Source of the DNA: Schistosoma mansoni
Taxonomy: Eukaryota > Platyhelminthes > Trematoda > Strigeidida > Schistosomatidae
Assembly (NCBI RefSeq): GCF_000237925.1
Contig: NW_017386053.1
Location: forward strand, 434,001-498,000
Length of the DNA stretch: 64,000 nucleotides
Direction: 5' to 3'
This document shows positions 1 to 11,915 of the stretch, in pieces. The first letter of the stretch is position 1, and the number at the start of each line of letters is the position of its first letter. The translations under genes and the position numbers were made by a program. A model generated the notes under the pieces. It was not told the origin of the DNA and made no database searches. It saw nothing but the letters and a program-made list of their open reading frames with translations.

Positions 1-27
1 TAATAAATGACTTATAAACAAAAATAG

Positions 28-187
28 AAGGGGTTTTTGTGGATATTATAATAATTTTAATAGTTGAGATCATGAGTCAATTGAAACTAGATCACCATGG
101 AAAACCTGGAAGCACTGGACGGCCGTTTCGTCCTAGTGTGGAACTCCTCAGCAGTGCGTATTCATGATCCCAACTCGCGAGATTTGA
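28..187 (-). repeat. Hammerhead SINE family B, inverted left half (copy B1)
   Basis: Reverse-oriented copy of a dispersed unit found at least ten times in the window. Read on the minus strand it holds the region just 3' of the tRNA-like head, a hammerhead ribozyme, and the family tail with its ATGACTCA and CCATGGTG motifs. It faces the + strand copy that starts at about 187, so the two form a head-to-head pair. Seen directly by comparison with the copies at 27869, 40413 and 45912. Confidence 0.85.
112..157 (-). ncRNA. Hammerhead ribozyme, type I, family B, core intact
   Basis: On the minus strand: stem I GCACTG, core CTGAGGA, stem II GTTC/GGAC with one wobble pair, core GAAA, short stem III CGGCCG, cleavage triplet GTC, then the closing stem I strand CAGTGC. 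All three stems and both conserved core boxes are present, so self-cleavage after GTC is plausible. Schistosome repeats are known to encode active hammerheads (Sm-alpha); activity of this copy is inferred. Confidence 0.8.
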
Positions 188-575
188 ATCATGATCTCAA
201 CTATTAAAATTACTATAATATCCACAGAAAACCCTTCTGATATTGACCAATATATTCTCACTAGTGACTGACTTCAAGAGGTATTTCCTGGAGTTCTAGT
301 GAGAAGCAGTAACCAGTGGAGTTCAACTAGGTCTATTGTGAGATAGTGACTCACTGAAGACAACGGTGAATGGTTGCTCAATTTCGTGGATTGGTTGATG
401 ATAGACATTAACACAGTTGGATGCCAGCTCAGTGGTCTAGGTGTTAAGCGCTCGCGCGTGATGTGCACTGCTGAGGAGTTTCAAAATAGGACAAAAACGT
501 CCGTCCAGTGCTTCCAGATTTTCCATGGTGGCCTAGCTTCAATTGACTCATGATCTCAACTATTAAAAATAGGAT
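187..575 (+). repeat. Hammerhead SINE family B, tail plus one unit (copy B2)
   Basis: Starts with a tail fragment (187-240), then a unit from the CTCACTAGTGACTG head motif through a tRNA-like A box near 427-450 to the tail ending near 575. The B-box part is missing here. The hammerhead core CTGAGGA lies at 471-477, but the second box reads AAAA instead of GAAA, so this ribozyme is probably inactive. The tail-then-head order shows that units of this family can be joined in tandem. Confidence 0.85.
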
Positions 576-941
576 TCTTAGCATTACATTACTTTAATTA
601 TAAATGGATTATCAAAATAAGTTTCTATTTAATATTGTATACATGATATTATATGACTATGAAAGTATTGTACAAATCATTTGTTGAATAAATTGAAACA
701 AAACGGAATATACAGATTTTTTCATAATACAATATAATAACTGTATAAATATTTTTGATCTGAATAAACATAAGTTATTGTTTAGTATTTCATAAGAATT
801 ATCAATGTAATTTCATTATAAGTACTGAAACTTGTTAAGTAACTGAATGGTTATTAGCTTTTTTGTGTGAATAACCATTCAGTTAAATTATTTATAGATT
901 TCTGTAACGGATTTACGTTAGTTAAACAATCATTATAAACC

Positions 942-990
942 AGGAAGTATTAAGCGGCTATTTCGTCCGAATACGCGACTAATCAACAAT
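942..990 (-). repeat. Very decayed family B hammerhead fragment
   Basis: On the minus strand the sequence reads GCGTATTCGGACGAAATAGC, which resembles the GGACGAAACGGCC part of the family B hammerhead followed by its tail. Too short and divergent to be certain. Confidence 0.35.
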
Positions 991-3256
991 GTATTATCAC
1001 AAAACCAACAGGAATGGGATTTAAAACCTTTAAGCTCCTCACAGTGAGTGTGATACTTGTGTAATATTGTAAGTTAACTAAGTTTAGAATAATAAACCAT
1101 TTGATACTATCTCACTGGTTTGAAGGTTCGTGAATGCCCAATGTTGTCGAATAGCACAATAAGGAAAAAAACAGCTAATCAGTAATTCCTGGTTTACATT
1201 GATTGTCTAACTAAGATATCTTCTAATCTATCTAGTGTTAAGGATTATTTTTTATAAATTAACATATTTGATTGGGTTGCTTTATCAATGAGAAGGAGTA
1301 ACATTAATTTATATCAAGATTTTAGTGGATAATCATTTTAAATGGCGTCATTTTCAACCAGTTATAATTATTTATTTTACCAGAGATAAATGTTTCTACT
1401 TTCTACATTTAACATAAATAGGTATGATATACAAAGAATAATAGGTAACGGTTTCTCAGAGAAAAACATTAGTTTTGTATTAACCGATTAGAATTAAACA
1501 GAATCAAATGTCACCTCTTTTATTAAATCAACAAATATCAAAAATTTGTAACAAACGTAGAGCTTTAAATTAAACTACAATCCTTTTGAAAAATATGGTT
1601 ATCTGTATTGACGAACAAATTGTTCGCGTCAATTTAGTATGTGAATAAAAGTTTCTGTTGATATCTGTCAAATAATTGATTCATTGTAATCAATTTAATT
1701 TAGCATATTACCATCGGACGAGATAATGACAGAATATTATGACGCTACATTTTGTAGTTTCGCCGCTGCATTACTTTTGAAGACCGTTTACATCATAGAT
1801 TGATATCTGCTAGAATGCTAGTATGCAGGAGAGAACTATATAACTGTTTCGTTCTAATAGGGGACTGCTAGGTGTATACACTCAAAATACCTATAGAAGT
1901 CGAATTCAGTTCATCTCGTCCGAAATGCACTAGCAATATGAGTAGGGATTCATCGTTTACCTATCCATGTTAGTTTATTTCTCTTACTAACTTAAACAGC
2001 CAGACAAATCAAATTATATGAGATACAAAGCTTTCAGATTACAAAAGTGAACTAATAAAAAAGTTTCCAATGACTATATAACTACAAATTTGTCATATGT
2101 TAGATTGAGTTAACAATAATTCTTTACTCAGAGACATGTAGGGAATACTCATCCAAAGTATGAAAAACATTATTTATACTAGATAAATAATTTGTATTAG
2201 TTATATCGTGTAAGAAGTCGCGTCAAGGTTATTTTATTTACAGCTTCTAATAGGTAGATGTACATACAATCATATATACCGATAGACTGAGAAAGTTAAA
2301 GAATACAAAATGTAACTACATTTCAATTAATATCATTTCTGTGCAGTATAACTCTCAACTTATTGTTAAGATGGATGTTCTAAACATTGAAATTGTTTTA
2401 ATGAACGAATTATTTTAAAATACAGTGGTTTAGCAAAATCACATTTATGATAGCAAAATTATAGTACAAAATTATACACCCACAAGATGAAGTTTTCTTT
2501 AAGTAAACATGTAGTTCCAAAATCATTTTTCAAGTTCGGAATGAAATTTAAGTAATATCAGCTAAAATCATTTGTAAGACAATAACAAAATAAAATGCAC
2601 ATCAACTACTTTCGTCGTTTTTTTTCAAACTATACTGTCATAAATTTGTGTGTGTGTGGGGGGGTGGGTTCAAATATTTTGTGTTCCTCACTTACATAAC
2701 CTTCATATATGTTGTTTAAGGTGTAGAGAAAAATAAATGACACATGGGAGTATAAATTGTGGTCTTTGATATCTAAACTGTTGTTATGGTTACAAAAATA
2801 AGTGACAGGGGAATTTAAGTATCACAATTATAAAAGCAATTTGATCTATTCGTTAGATGAAAAAAAATAACTTTATAAAATTTTACGTGGCTTGATATTA
2901 CAAGTGTTACATGTGAAGTAACTTGAAATTAACAATCAATTAATCCGCGTATTAATTAGATAAACAGATAGATAGATGAACCGATCAGGTTGGTTCTTAC
3001 AAAAGTTTTGAGGGAAGTTATTTGAAGTTTCAAATGAAAACTGATCCTAAGTGTAAATTCGGATTTACTCTTGTGTATAAAATGTCTAATGAAGTGGTCT
3101 TTGTTATTTGAAAAATTTAACATTAAATAAACAAAAACACTTGATAAATATCAAACCAAATTTCTTCACCGTTTGGGTAGCCTTTCTGAATAAGTAGAGA
3201 TTCCGACATTCTACTAGATCAGAAATAATGTAAGGTATTGATTACTTTCTGAGGTT

Positions 3257-3258
<2 letters not shown>

Positions 3259-3292
<34 letters not shown>
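3259..3292. repeat. (TA)n microsatellite
   Basis: About 17 uninterrupted TA units in a plain AT-rich setting. Confidence 0.95.
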
Positions 3293-4831
3293 CATAAAAT
3301 TAGCATGCATTTCTAGCATAAAAGCACTCATGAAACACTCGTAAACCTTTTTTGCTACTTATTTAAATGTGAGTGTACTGATCAACTTAATTTTTTCAAC
3401 AGAAACAATATTAAAAGTCAGCTGCTTAAGTCTGAACTCCTTATGATTGGACATGAATCCTCATGACTTTTGGGTTCGATTGCGGCGAGCAATCCAAATA
3501 TAATTTCTATGCATTGAACTAGACGCGAAAAACCGCTTGTTATATAGTTTATAGTATGTAAGAGAATCATATTATCGAAGACATAAACAATTTTGTCAAA
3601 TGTGAAGCGATGCATAATTAACAAAATTAGAATTAGTTCGAATCAATTCATCAGTTGAACTACAACAAATATGTTGAACATATTCAGCACGTTCATTTTC
3701 TATATTTTCGAACTTAGAAATACGGGGTGGATTATGGGTTTCACCTTGTTCGGGCTTATAACATAGTAATCATGCACTTTATTTGGTATGATATTTACTT
3801 AGGCTAACATGCAGTATTTGATGAGTGTTAATTTAGAGAGAAATTCACTTTCACATCCCTAGTAATTCAGTTATGTAAGATATCCATATAAAAAACAGGA
3901 TCTGTAGTATAAATAAGTGCATTTGGTCAGTAAGTTGTCGTTAAGCTTTCGGAGAGTGAATAATAAACTCACTTATCAAAAGTATTTGTTTCCCTCCCTA
4001 AGTTGTGCAAATTTCATTTTTCTCCATAGCAGTTAACTGCAGTCGTATTACACCCCAGGATATTTTCCTTGGTTAACTTATGCTACTTATATTTATTCAA
4101 TAGCCACTCATTATATAGTGAAAAATACTGCTCAGCCATACAACCTAATCTTTTATGTAAATTACCAGTATTATTTTCCATGAAAAGTAAAAATGAATGG
4201 TTTTCTTTTCAAATAGGGGCTGAAACTCAAACCATACAATACTCTATTCTAAGACTTTTTTCATAGTATAAAATGATAAACATTTTTTTGAATAACTGTC
4301 ATTTTTATGCATAGATGGATATTAGTTAACAGTGGAAACCAAGACGCACATTTCATTCTATTTGGGATTGTTATTTTTCGCCAAATGATAGAATAGCGTA
4401 ATCTCCATCTAACACTTCTGTTATTTGGTTGATACAAAATAGAGAGTCTTTGGCGTTAGTAAATACACATAAACTTTGTGGTTTAATGTGAGTTGATGGA
4501 TGGGTATATTTTACCTAGTGACCTCACACAAACTTACCTTGAATAGTATATTTTCTATTTGTGGTACGATTAGTGATTGAATATTTTTCGGAGACAGTTT
4601 GTACCGAATGACTTCATTTGCCCACTATCCCTGAAAAATTTATCGTGTTAGATAGACAATAATAGGCGACAAGAGCAGTAACAGTTCTCTGATCCCAAAG
4701 AAGAATCGGACCATTTAGAGATGGCAAGCTTAATGATACCAGTCAAATTGGAGACAAATCTTTTTGCCATACGGATTTATGGAGATTACAGCATTTCCTT
4801 AGTCCAAATGGCGAACTAATCTTAGTTACGC

Positions 4832-4925
4832 CAACATTAAAAGCCTGGAAGCGATGGACAGCCATTTCATTGTTGTATGGGACTCTTAAGCAACGCGTAT
4901 CCACAACCCTGCAACGAATTCGATC
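4832..4925 (-). repeat. Decayed family B hammerhead SINE fragment (copy B3)
   Basis: Matches family B in reverse: GCCTGGAAGCGATGGACAGC, then a remnant of the TTTCGTCC box and GGGACTC, then CATCCACGATCCC-like sequence. The ribozyme core is lost. Confidence 0.6.
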
Positions 4926-5728
4926 AATTTGTGATTTAAACTACAAAAATCTTATTAAGACATTGAAATATTCTTTATAGAAATTAAACTATATGTTCCT
5001 GAACTAAGTATTACTTTTTTTACAAAAGAAACATTCACTCAACTAAGATGTTATAAAAATCAGCATGATAATCTGTTTAAAACCCAAACCAAATTATGTT
5101 TTGTATAGTATTATTTTATCTGACAAGTGCAGCAATATGAGGTTAGGGTTTACTTGAAAAGAAAAATTGTAAAACGTAACTGTGTCTGCTTTTGGGTATG
5201 TCAATATCACTTTTGTAGATTATAGAAGGTTACCTCATCTGTATTATCTGGATTAAAGGCTTTATGAACGATCTGTCTCGGCTCGACACTAATATTTTTA
5301 TATTCTGAGCATATGCTACTTAAATCATTTAAGTAGATGAAAAATATGTACTAAACATTCACTGATGATGTCCCAATCGAAAGGAAACGTGGTTAGCTCA
5401 TCATTTTCTGAATGGAATGAGTTTCTTAGAGGCTGCATAACATTTAAACAAATAGTTGAATGAAGCCAAAATTACTTTATGTGCAGTATTTTGCTTATCG
5501 AAAGATATACCGAATCACAGTTAACCTAAAGTGAGTAACAATATACATTTACAACAAAGATCAGATTTTAATTATGAAATTATGCAACTACCAGAAGTCT
5601 CAAAAGTAACTACAACCCAGTTTTCGACATTGATGCATAAATTCGTAGTTTCTTAACCTTATTTTTGGTTGGACAAATTGCATTTATAAACTTAACCTTG
5701 TATTTCGATTTTTTTATTCCATTAACAG
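4926..5728. other. Putative intron end before the homeobox exon
   Basis: AT-rich, with no coding signal of its own. It ends in a pyrimidine-rich tract and the acceptor ATTAACAG at 5721-5728. An open frame runs 5' of the acceptor to an ATG at 5665, but its residues ([10 protein letters not shown]...) are hydrophobic and unlike any Hox N-terminus, so it is taken as intron. Confidence 0.7.
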
Positions 5729-6435
5729 GACCAAACTCAGTTCAGCGGCGTCGTGGTCGTCAAACATACAGTCGGTATCAAACGTTAGAATTAGAAAAAG
5801 AGTTTCAGTACAGTCACTATTTAACACGAAGAAGACGAATCGAAATAGCTCATAATCTCTGTTTAACTGAGCGACAAATCAAAATTTGGTTTCAGAATAG
5901 AAGAATGAAATTGAAAAAGGAACGCCAACAAATAAAGGAATTAAATGACGAAACAACTCGTCAAACAACTGTGGATCCAGTACACCATAGCCGACGTCAA
6001 ATGGGCTCATCACATCAGTACTTCGAAATGATGAATTCTAACAACAATAACAGTTATTATTCAACAACTTCTAATCCAAGCATTCTTGATTCAAAAGACA
6101 ACTGTCAACTTGACTGTAAACCATTATCGTTACATAAGAAATCAGGTTTGATCCCAAAGTTACTGAGTAACAATATACAATCAGATCCGATCATTACAGG
6201 TGGATTTTTACCATCAGCTAATAGGGGTCTACAATCAGCAGTAAGCTACCCTGGAAGTCAAGGTGGACTTGGTCAGGGGGACTCTGAGGATTGTGAACCA
6301 ATGGATAGTGAAGATGATGATGAGGAAGATGATTTTTGTGAGTCAGACGATCTTCAAGGACCTAAAGTTTCCAAACTTGCACATGAATATAATAACCCTC
6401 ATCTAATGAGAACAAACATACTGAGCGACAAATGA
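5729..6435 (+). CDS. Hox8: Central-class Hox protein (Ubx/abd-A/Lox4 group), homeobox-containing last exon
   Basis: Sequence-specific transcription factor of anterior-posterior patterning, acting in the nucleus. The exon starts after the acceptor ATTAACAG, with one base of the first codon supplied by an upstream exon. The 60-residue homeodomain is encoded at 5746-5925: [20 protein letters not shown] at its start and [15 protein letters not shown] at its end, with Gln50 and Asn51 of the recognition helix. [21 protein letters not shown] is typical of Ubx, abd-A, Lox2 and Lox4. The following QQIKELND resembles the Ubd-A peptide just after the Ubx homeodomain. The remaining C-terminus, about 160 residues, is rich in Asn and Ser and has a strongly acidic stretch ([16 protein letters not shown]) before the TGA at 6433. 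The 5' exon that should carry the YPWM hexapeptide was not found in the window. The class is sure. Equating it with the schistosome Hox8 gene is inference from the known dispersed Hox set (Hox1, Hox4, Hox8, Smox1). Confidence 0.92.
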
Positions 6436-6834
6436 TATCAATAGAAACTTAAGCTTTTGTGTTTGGAAGAAAAAGCCATGAATACTATCGAAAACAAGAA
6501 CAAATTAGCACACATGACATTATTTTATGTTTTGTCTGTATGAACTTGAACTCTAGTTTTCCTAATTTTTATTCTCCCTCTCCAATTCGTGTTTTAAGTT
6601 AAAATAAACTGCTGTCAGTAATCCGTGAAACCTGTACCAGCACTTTTACTACTGGTGCATAAAACATATAAAGGATTGAAATGTCAACATAATTCCACAA
6701 AATTTAAAGACTATGTTTTACCTGTGTAGTATCTTGTACCAAAGACCTTTACCAATTTTCTTAATTATGAAACACTACTTTTTAAATTAAGTAGTATGAA
6801 TATAAAAGTGTTTTTCATTTTGACAAATAAATAG
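6436..6834 (+). other. Probable 3' untranslated region of the Hox gene
   Basis: AT-rich sequence after the stop. Candidate polyadenylation signals AATAAA lie at 6603-6608 and 6826-6831. The true cleavage site cannot be told from sequence alone. Confidence 0.45.
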
Positions 6835-7021
6835 TAGGACTGAAACCTGTAAGGAAGTCATTCTACTCACAAATATAAGATCAGTGAATGCTTAAAGTAA
6901 GTTAAAATGATATGAATTAAGTATATAAGTCTAAGCTGGGTAATAATTCTACTCCTAAAATGAACTACCGGGTAAAAATGTGATGGAGTGATTGTTATCA
7001 GCGATGATTGATGGATAAATA
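6835..7021 (+). repeat. 187-bp direct repeat, copy 1, ending at the assembly gap
   Basis: Identical, base for base as far as read, to 7955-8141 (offset 1120). This copy stops exactly where the N run starts, while the second copy continues into unique sequence. That pattern suggests overlapping contig ends or two alleles rather than a biological repeat. Confidence 0.9.
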
Positions 7022-7221
7022 NNNNNNNNNNNNNNNNNNNNNNNNNNNNNNNNNNNNNNNNNNNNNNNNNNNNNNNNNNNNNNNNNNNNNNNNNNNNNNN
7101 NNNNNNNNNNNNNNNNNNNNNNNNNNNNNNNNNNNNNNNNNNNNNNNNNNNNNNNNNNNNNNNNNNNNNNNNNNNNNNNNNNNNNNNNNNNNNNNNNNNN
7201 NNNNNNNNNNNNNNNNNNNNN
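7022..7221. other. Assembly gap of 200 N
   Basis: A run of exactly 200 unknown bases, probably a placeholder of nominal size. Any reading frame spanning it is meaningless. Confidence 0.99.
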
Positions 7222-7604
7222 AGCGTTTAATAAGTTTATTTAACTTCAGTTTTACAGTGGCCGAATTTTAACAAATTATTATTGCAAATAACACTGCTCG
7301 TCAACACATTACTGACCTTTCATATTAAAACGATACCATTTATTTCATTGAGTAGGATATTACACATTTGGAGAGATGGGGTGTGATAAATAATTTAAAA
7401 AATTATAGATTTTTCTACCACCTTAAAAATCAATCATAGTAGGACCAATGATTATCGACAAGTTTCTCGTTCATTGGCTTATGTAACTTACAATAAAACC
7501 GCTCTTAGGTTAAATTGTATGCCCCCCCCCAATATTGTGAGGGAATAATTATTCTTATATTTAAAAAATAATGATTCGATTTAATGTTAATGAAATGTGT
7601 TTAG
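7222..7604. other. AT-rich sequence right of the gap
   Basis: No coding signal. It contains a C9 homopolymer near 7522-7530. Together with the Penelope-like fragment that follows, it lies between the two copies of the 187-bp repeat and may be an allele-specific insertion. Confidence 0.5.
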
Positions 7605-7905
7605 AGTTTCGATAATGCAATAAGAAGACGAAGTTTATCAGAATTATGTGATATATTAGCGCAATACATTTCGAACAATCTGATCACACATATACTTGTT
7701 AAGACATTTTTATATGAAAATCAAAAGGTCTATTAGACAGGTTAAGGTAAGAAAGTAAATAAAGTACACAAAAACAATGTGATGACTACTCTGGACAATA
7801 AATCAGCATTACCAGGGTCGGTTAAGGGTAAGAACAAATTGTTTTTGAACACTTAAAGGGGGTTCCGTATAGCTAAGGCTTCAATAAAACTTAGTATTTA
7901 ACTAT
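7605..7905 (-). mobile_element. Penelope-like element, 3' end (family P1)
   Basis: On the minus strand it begins TTTATTGAAGCCTTAGCTAT (FIEALAI), the end of the GIY-YIG endonuclease region of Penelope-like elements, followed by the element's 3' untranslated part. The same sequence occurs at 48560-48880 attached to a clearer endonuclease fragment, and at 14085-14325. Only the end of the element is present. Confidence 0.7.
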
Positions 7906-7954
7906 TTTTGCATCCAATCCGATCAGTTGAATCCAATGGGCGATATTGTACGAT

Positions 7955-8141
7955 TAGGACTGAAACCTGTAAGGAAGTCATTCTACTCACAAATATAAGA
8001 TCAGTGAATGCTTAAAGTAAGTTAAAATGATATGAATTAAGTATATAAGTCTAAGCTGGGTAATAATTCTACTCCTAAAATGAACTACCGGGTAAAAATG
8101 TGATGGAGTGATTGTTATCAGCGATGATTGATGGATAAATA
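7955..8141 (+). repeat. 187-bp direct repeat, copy 2
   Basis: Identical to 6835-7021. The sequence to the left (…GTACGAT) has no similarity to that left of copy 1. See the finding on the gap. Confidence 0.9.
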
Positions 8142-9154
8142 CTCATAGACAGGTTGTACATCTATCAAAAGTTATACACTTTCCTACTTGGGCAGGGTGA
8201 CCACTAAAGTACGTGGATATAATATTCCTGTAAGTCACGATGAAATAAAACGTTTATTCATAAACTTCCCCGTGACAAGACCATTGTCAGTCAGCTATGA
8301 TTAGTAGAGTACTCTAAGATTATAAGCATCCTCTCGATTGCTACGCCGCATTATCACAGAGCGATAAGATTGACAAATTGAATAGTAGATGAGTTAAGAT
8401 TATCGTCATATAAATGATAGTTAGAAAGACAAGCGACAGAGACTATGATTCGGACAGAGGGAATAAATTTGCAGAATAAAAATTATAAAATAATATTGAA
8501 AATGAAGATTCAGGGGTAAATGGAAAGTTAATGTAAACAAACCATTGCAACTTATCATAAATAATCTTACTGAACGAATATCAAAGATGGAATTAGTCCT
8601 ACAAAATTCAAATATTTTCTTCTGAAATTTAATTTTTCAATTTTATCATAATAATCCAAGAAATTAGCATGAGGTTCTTGAACTGAATAGATATAATAAA
8701 CCTCAAATAGATTAAAGAATATATAAGATGATTCACAACTTTTGAAATTAGAGGTGACTTCTAGAAAGAATGGGAACGTATCGTATTTATGTACTAACAT
8801 TTATCAGTTTGAAACTTGATGATACCTGAACCAATCATATTTTCAGGATCATAGCCCTAATGAGCGTATATCAACTGCGAACGGCACAGAAAAGTACATA
8901 TCATCAAATAATCAGTCTGTTCTATTTCGAGACTTTCAACGGTATACCAACACATAACACAAAAATGCATAAAATTTTGATGCAGGAGTCTTTTCGATAG
9001 TAATCAACAAATTAAACCGTAGGAAAGTTCACTGAATGTACCGAATTCTACAAAATAAATAACAGCTAAGCTGAAATAACAATAACATCTTCAAACTTCA
9101 ATTGATTGATAAAAGCGAGTTGATGCCCAATTATTCAGAAAACAAAAATCAGTA
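8142..9154. other. Non-coding, no family recognised
   Basis: Less AT-rich around 8150-8470, which may be an old transposon, but no copy was recognised elsewhere in the window. No coding signal. Confidence 0.4.
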
Positions 9155-9159
9155 AAATT

Positions 9160-9675
9160 TGCTATGACTTTATAAAAAAAATAGGACGTATCCAGTTCGT
9201 TACGGCTTTCATCACGCGAATTATCCACCAATAGAAATACGACTTTTCAATGACGTTAAACCAGTATCAGTAGCCTAGCGTTCTTATTGGTTCCTTGTCC
9301 GCCTTGCCCTTCCAACTGAGTCTAGAACACCAATTGCAACTTCCGCTACACGAATCATTTATTTAAAGCATACTCAGTTTATATACCAGACAGACAGACC
9401 GCATCACACCATAAAATAGAAAATAATATTTGTACAAGATCGAGCCAAATGTGGCTGTGAACATGGGATACCGTAATCAATAAACTGAACATAATTTGGG
9501 AACAGTAAATCGTACAGTAATAATTCATAGGTCAATATGAAGCTTATTATAAGATGAATATATACAGATTAAGTCTAATCATTCAATAGTTATACAATAA
9601 GACTATATATAGAATAATAGTCCATTAACAGGTTCCGGAAGTTATCCGTACTTTCATTATCACTAGGATATAACA
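9160..9675 (-). mobile_element. Solo LTR, family LTR-C
   Basis: Fossil LTR on the minus strand, 516 bp, from TGTTAT (minus strand) to a TGCTAT-type inverted end. It is flanked by perfect 5-bp target-site duplications AAATT (9155-9159 and 9676-9680). It matches the LTRs at 35511 and 41202, including a TATATA promoter-like box. A solo LTR implies loss of the body by LTR-LTR recombination. Superfamily unknown; a 5-bp duplication fits BEL/Pao or Gypsy. Confidence 0.85.
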
Positions 9676-10069
9676 AAATTGTATCGAAGACATTTCTTGT
9701 CAGGTCTGTTTAAACACTCTTATTTATGATTAATCATTATGTAACACGTATTACATCAACATGAATGAGTGTGGACTATTCAAATTACTTTATAGTTTGT
9801 ATAATATTAAGAAAAACTAAGTAGGAAACACTCCTTTTTACCAATCTAATTTCAATGCCTTAATTAAAATGTAATTTTCATTTAAAAATAAAAGGGTTAA
9901 ACTAATCGAATAAGAAATAAAAATCTCACTGTATATTAGAACATAAGGTTATTAACTGATAAATGATTATTAATATGCCTTTTATTATCAACATATGGGC
10001 TTAGAAACAAAACTATGATTGAAGACCGTATTGATAAAAGAAAATATGAAAATTTTCAAAGTCATCATA

Positions 10070-10372
10070 TGTAGTGAACAAGAACATGAATGGGACAATC
10101 GAATGTAATAGCAGGAACTTACAGAATATTCTCAGTAAAATAGGAGAACCATATAGTAAATAGTTAATTTGCAAATTATTAATCGGTTATTTTAATCTCA
10201 ACCATTCCTTCTGCAAAAATCAGTCCATTGACATTGATTATTATTATTCATGCATTTTCATACCGATTGCGTTCCGTGCCCGTTCATTCGTTATCGATCT
10301 TCTACTGAAATACATTCAATGACCGAGCACCGTTATATACTACTTATATGGATATAAGTAACCCACACTACA
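10070..10372 (+). mobile_element. Solo LTR, family LTR-A
   Basis: Starts TGTAGTGAACAAGAAC, ends CACACTACA, with a perfect 4-bp target-site duplication CATA at 10066-10069 and 10373-10376. It belongs to the subtype ending in CTTATATGGATATAAGTA that also occurs at 24159 and 61329. Fossil; body absent. Confidence 0.87.
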
Positions 10373-10721
10373 CATATTCTCATGAAAAAAAAGAAAATTT
10401 ATTTATTACCTTAGATTATTATGGTTACAATGAGATGAATACATTCACTTAGTAATCAATAATTATCCAAACTATTAATTTATGATTTTCCCTTAAAGTA
10501 TATTACTTAAATTTATAAAATAAAACATTTTAAAAAGATTTTCAAGGTTAAAATTATCATTATTAAAATGAATAAAACATCTTTGTTAATTATATTCTAT
10601 GAGAAAATAGTTCAATGTTCAATGTAAAAATACATTTATCAAATTATTCTCAAGTTCTTCATACTTTTATAGGTTAATGATTATTGCTAACAATTGACTT
10701 GAAGATTTTTTCCTTATCTAA

Positions 10722-10970
10722 ACAACTTACTTACTTACTCTCAATGGAGCATAGGCCGGGGACCAGCATTCTCCAACCCACTCTGTCCTGGGCCTTCTTT
10801 TCTAGTTCTATTCTCATGCCTGTCTCCATTTCTCGGCGTAATGTGTTCTTTGGTCTTCCTCTTCTCCTTTGGGCTTCAGGATTCCATGTGAGGGCTTGTC
10901 TTGTAACACAGTTGGGTGACTTCTTCAATGTGTGTCCTATCCACTTCCAGCGCTTCTTCCTTTATCTAAA
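10722..10970 (-). mobile_element. RTE/SR2-like LINE, C-terminal end of the polyprotein
   Basis: The minus strand encodes [20 protein letters not shown], then [20 protein letters not shown], the conserved tail of schistosome RTE-type non-LTR retrotransposons after the reverse transcriptase. A 5'-truncated dead copy; the sense strand is minus. The clade name comes from memory of SR2-like elements and is less sure than the LINE assignment. Confidence 0.75.
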
Positions 10971-11457
10971 CGAACTGGAATTATAATAACAATAGAAAGT
11001 TTTCATGAAATAAAGTATTATAATAAGGTAATTGATAAGGGGGTAATATTCAGTTGATCAAAATTATGTTATCATTACGGTTGATAACTAACCTACACAT
11101 AGTGTTGATAAAATAGAAAAATGGTAACCTAGGTAATGTGGAATAAAATTATTTAACAACGAACAAGTCATTCAAAACTTGTACTACAGATTACATCATT
11201 CAAGTATATTAATGATGTCAGATGAATGAAAGGATACATAAAATAGTTACACAATAAATCGTAAGAAAATCTTTTTATAATCGATTAGTTTGAAGTACCA
11301 AAGATAATTTAGTATTCTTTGTTGCATATATCAATGTAATCATAAATATAAACCATAGACATGGGTGTACATTTGATTTTAGTGAACAACTAAAGAAAAT
11401 ATTACGACTGTATTTGTTTCATAACGTAGCTTTCATTTGCGAATAATAGTCCATCCG

Positions 11458-11915
11458 TTACTTACTTAATTACGACTGTTACCCCTCGTCGAGGAGCATA
11501 GGCCGCCCACCAGCATTCTCAATCTAACCCTGTCTTGGGCAATCCTTTCAAGTTCTTTCCAGTCGTTATTCATCCTTTTCATATCTGCTTCTATTTCCCG
11601 GAGTAATGTGTTCTTTGGACTCCCTCTTGTCCGCTTCCCTTCCGGATTCCAAGTTAGGGATTGACTTGTAATGCATATTAGTGATTTCCTTAATGTATGT
11701 CCTATCCACTCCCAACGTCTTTTCCTAATTTCCTCTTCAGCTGTAAGCTGGTTTGGCCTCTCCCATAAAACGCTGTTGCTGATAGCATACGGCCGGTGAA
11801 TGTTGAGTATTTTGAGTGGACAACTGTTTATAAATACTTGTACGCTTTTGATGATGGTTGTAGTAGTTCTCAACGTTTCAGCTCCGCACAGTATGACTGT
11901 CGACGAACGTATTGA
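11458..11915 (-). mobile_element. RTE/SR2-like LINE, longer C-terminal fragment
   Basis: The minus strand frame 11466-11873 reads [68 protein letters not shown], then [16 protein letters not shown]. It overlaps and extends the fragment at 10722 and lies in the same orientation only 500 bp away; the two repeat the same end of the element, so they are separate insertions. 5'-truncated. Confidence 0.8.

Larger units (their letters stand above)
576..4815. other. AT-rich non-coding stretch upstream of the Hox exon
   Basis: No open reading frame resembling a protein family was found on either strand. The stretch holds a short TA microsatellite and one weak family B relic, listed separately. If the homeobox exon at 5729 is spliced to an upstream exon, this is probably intron. 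No YPWM-type hexapeptide codons were found here. Confidence 0.6.

Noticed and set aside
5665-5728. ATG start of the Hox frame upstream of the acceptor
   Set aside because: The residues before the splice acceptor are hydrophobic and unlike Hox proteins; the acceptor and the homeodomain boundary support a spliced exon start.
7008-7271. Open frame of 87 residues
   Set aside because: It runs through the run of N and has no real sequence in its middle.
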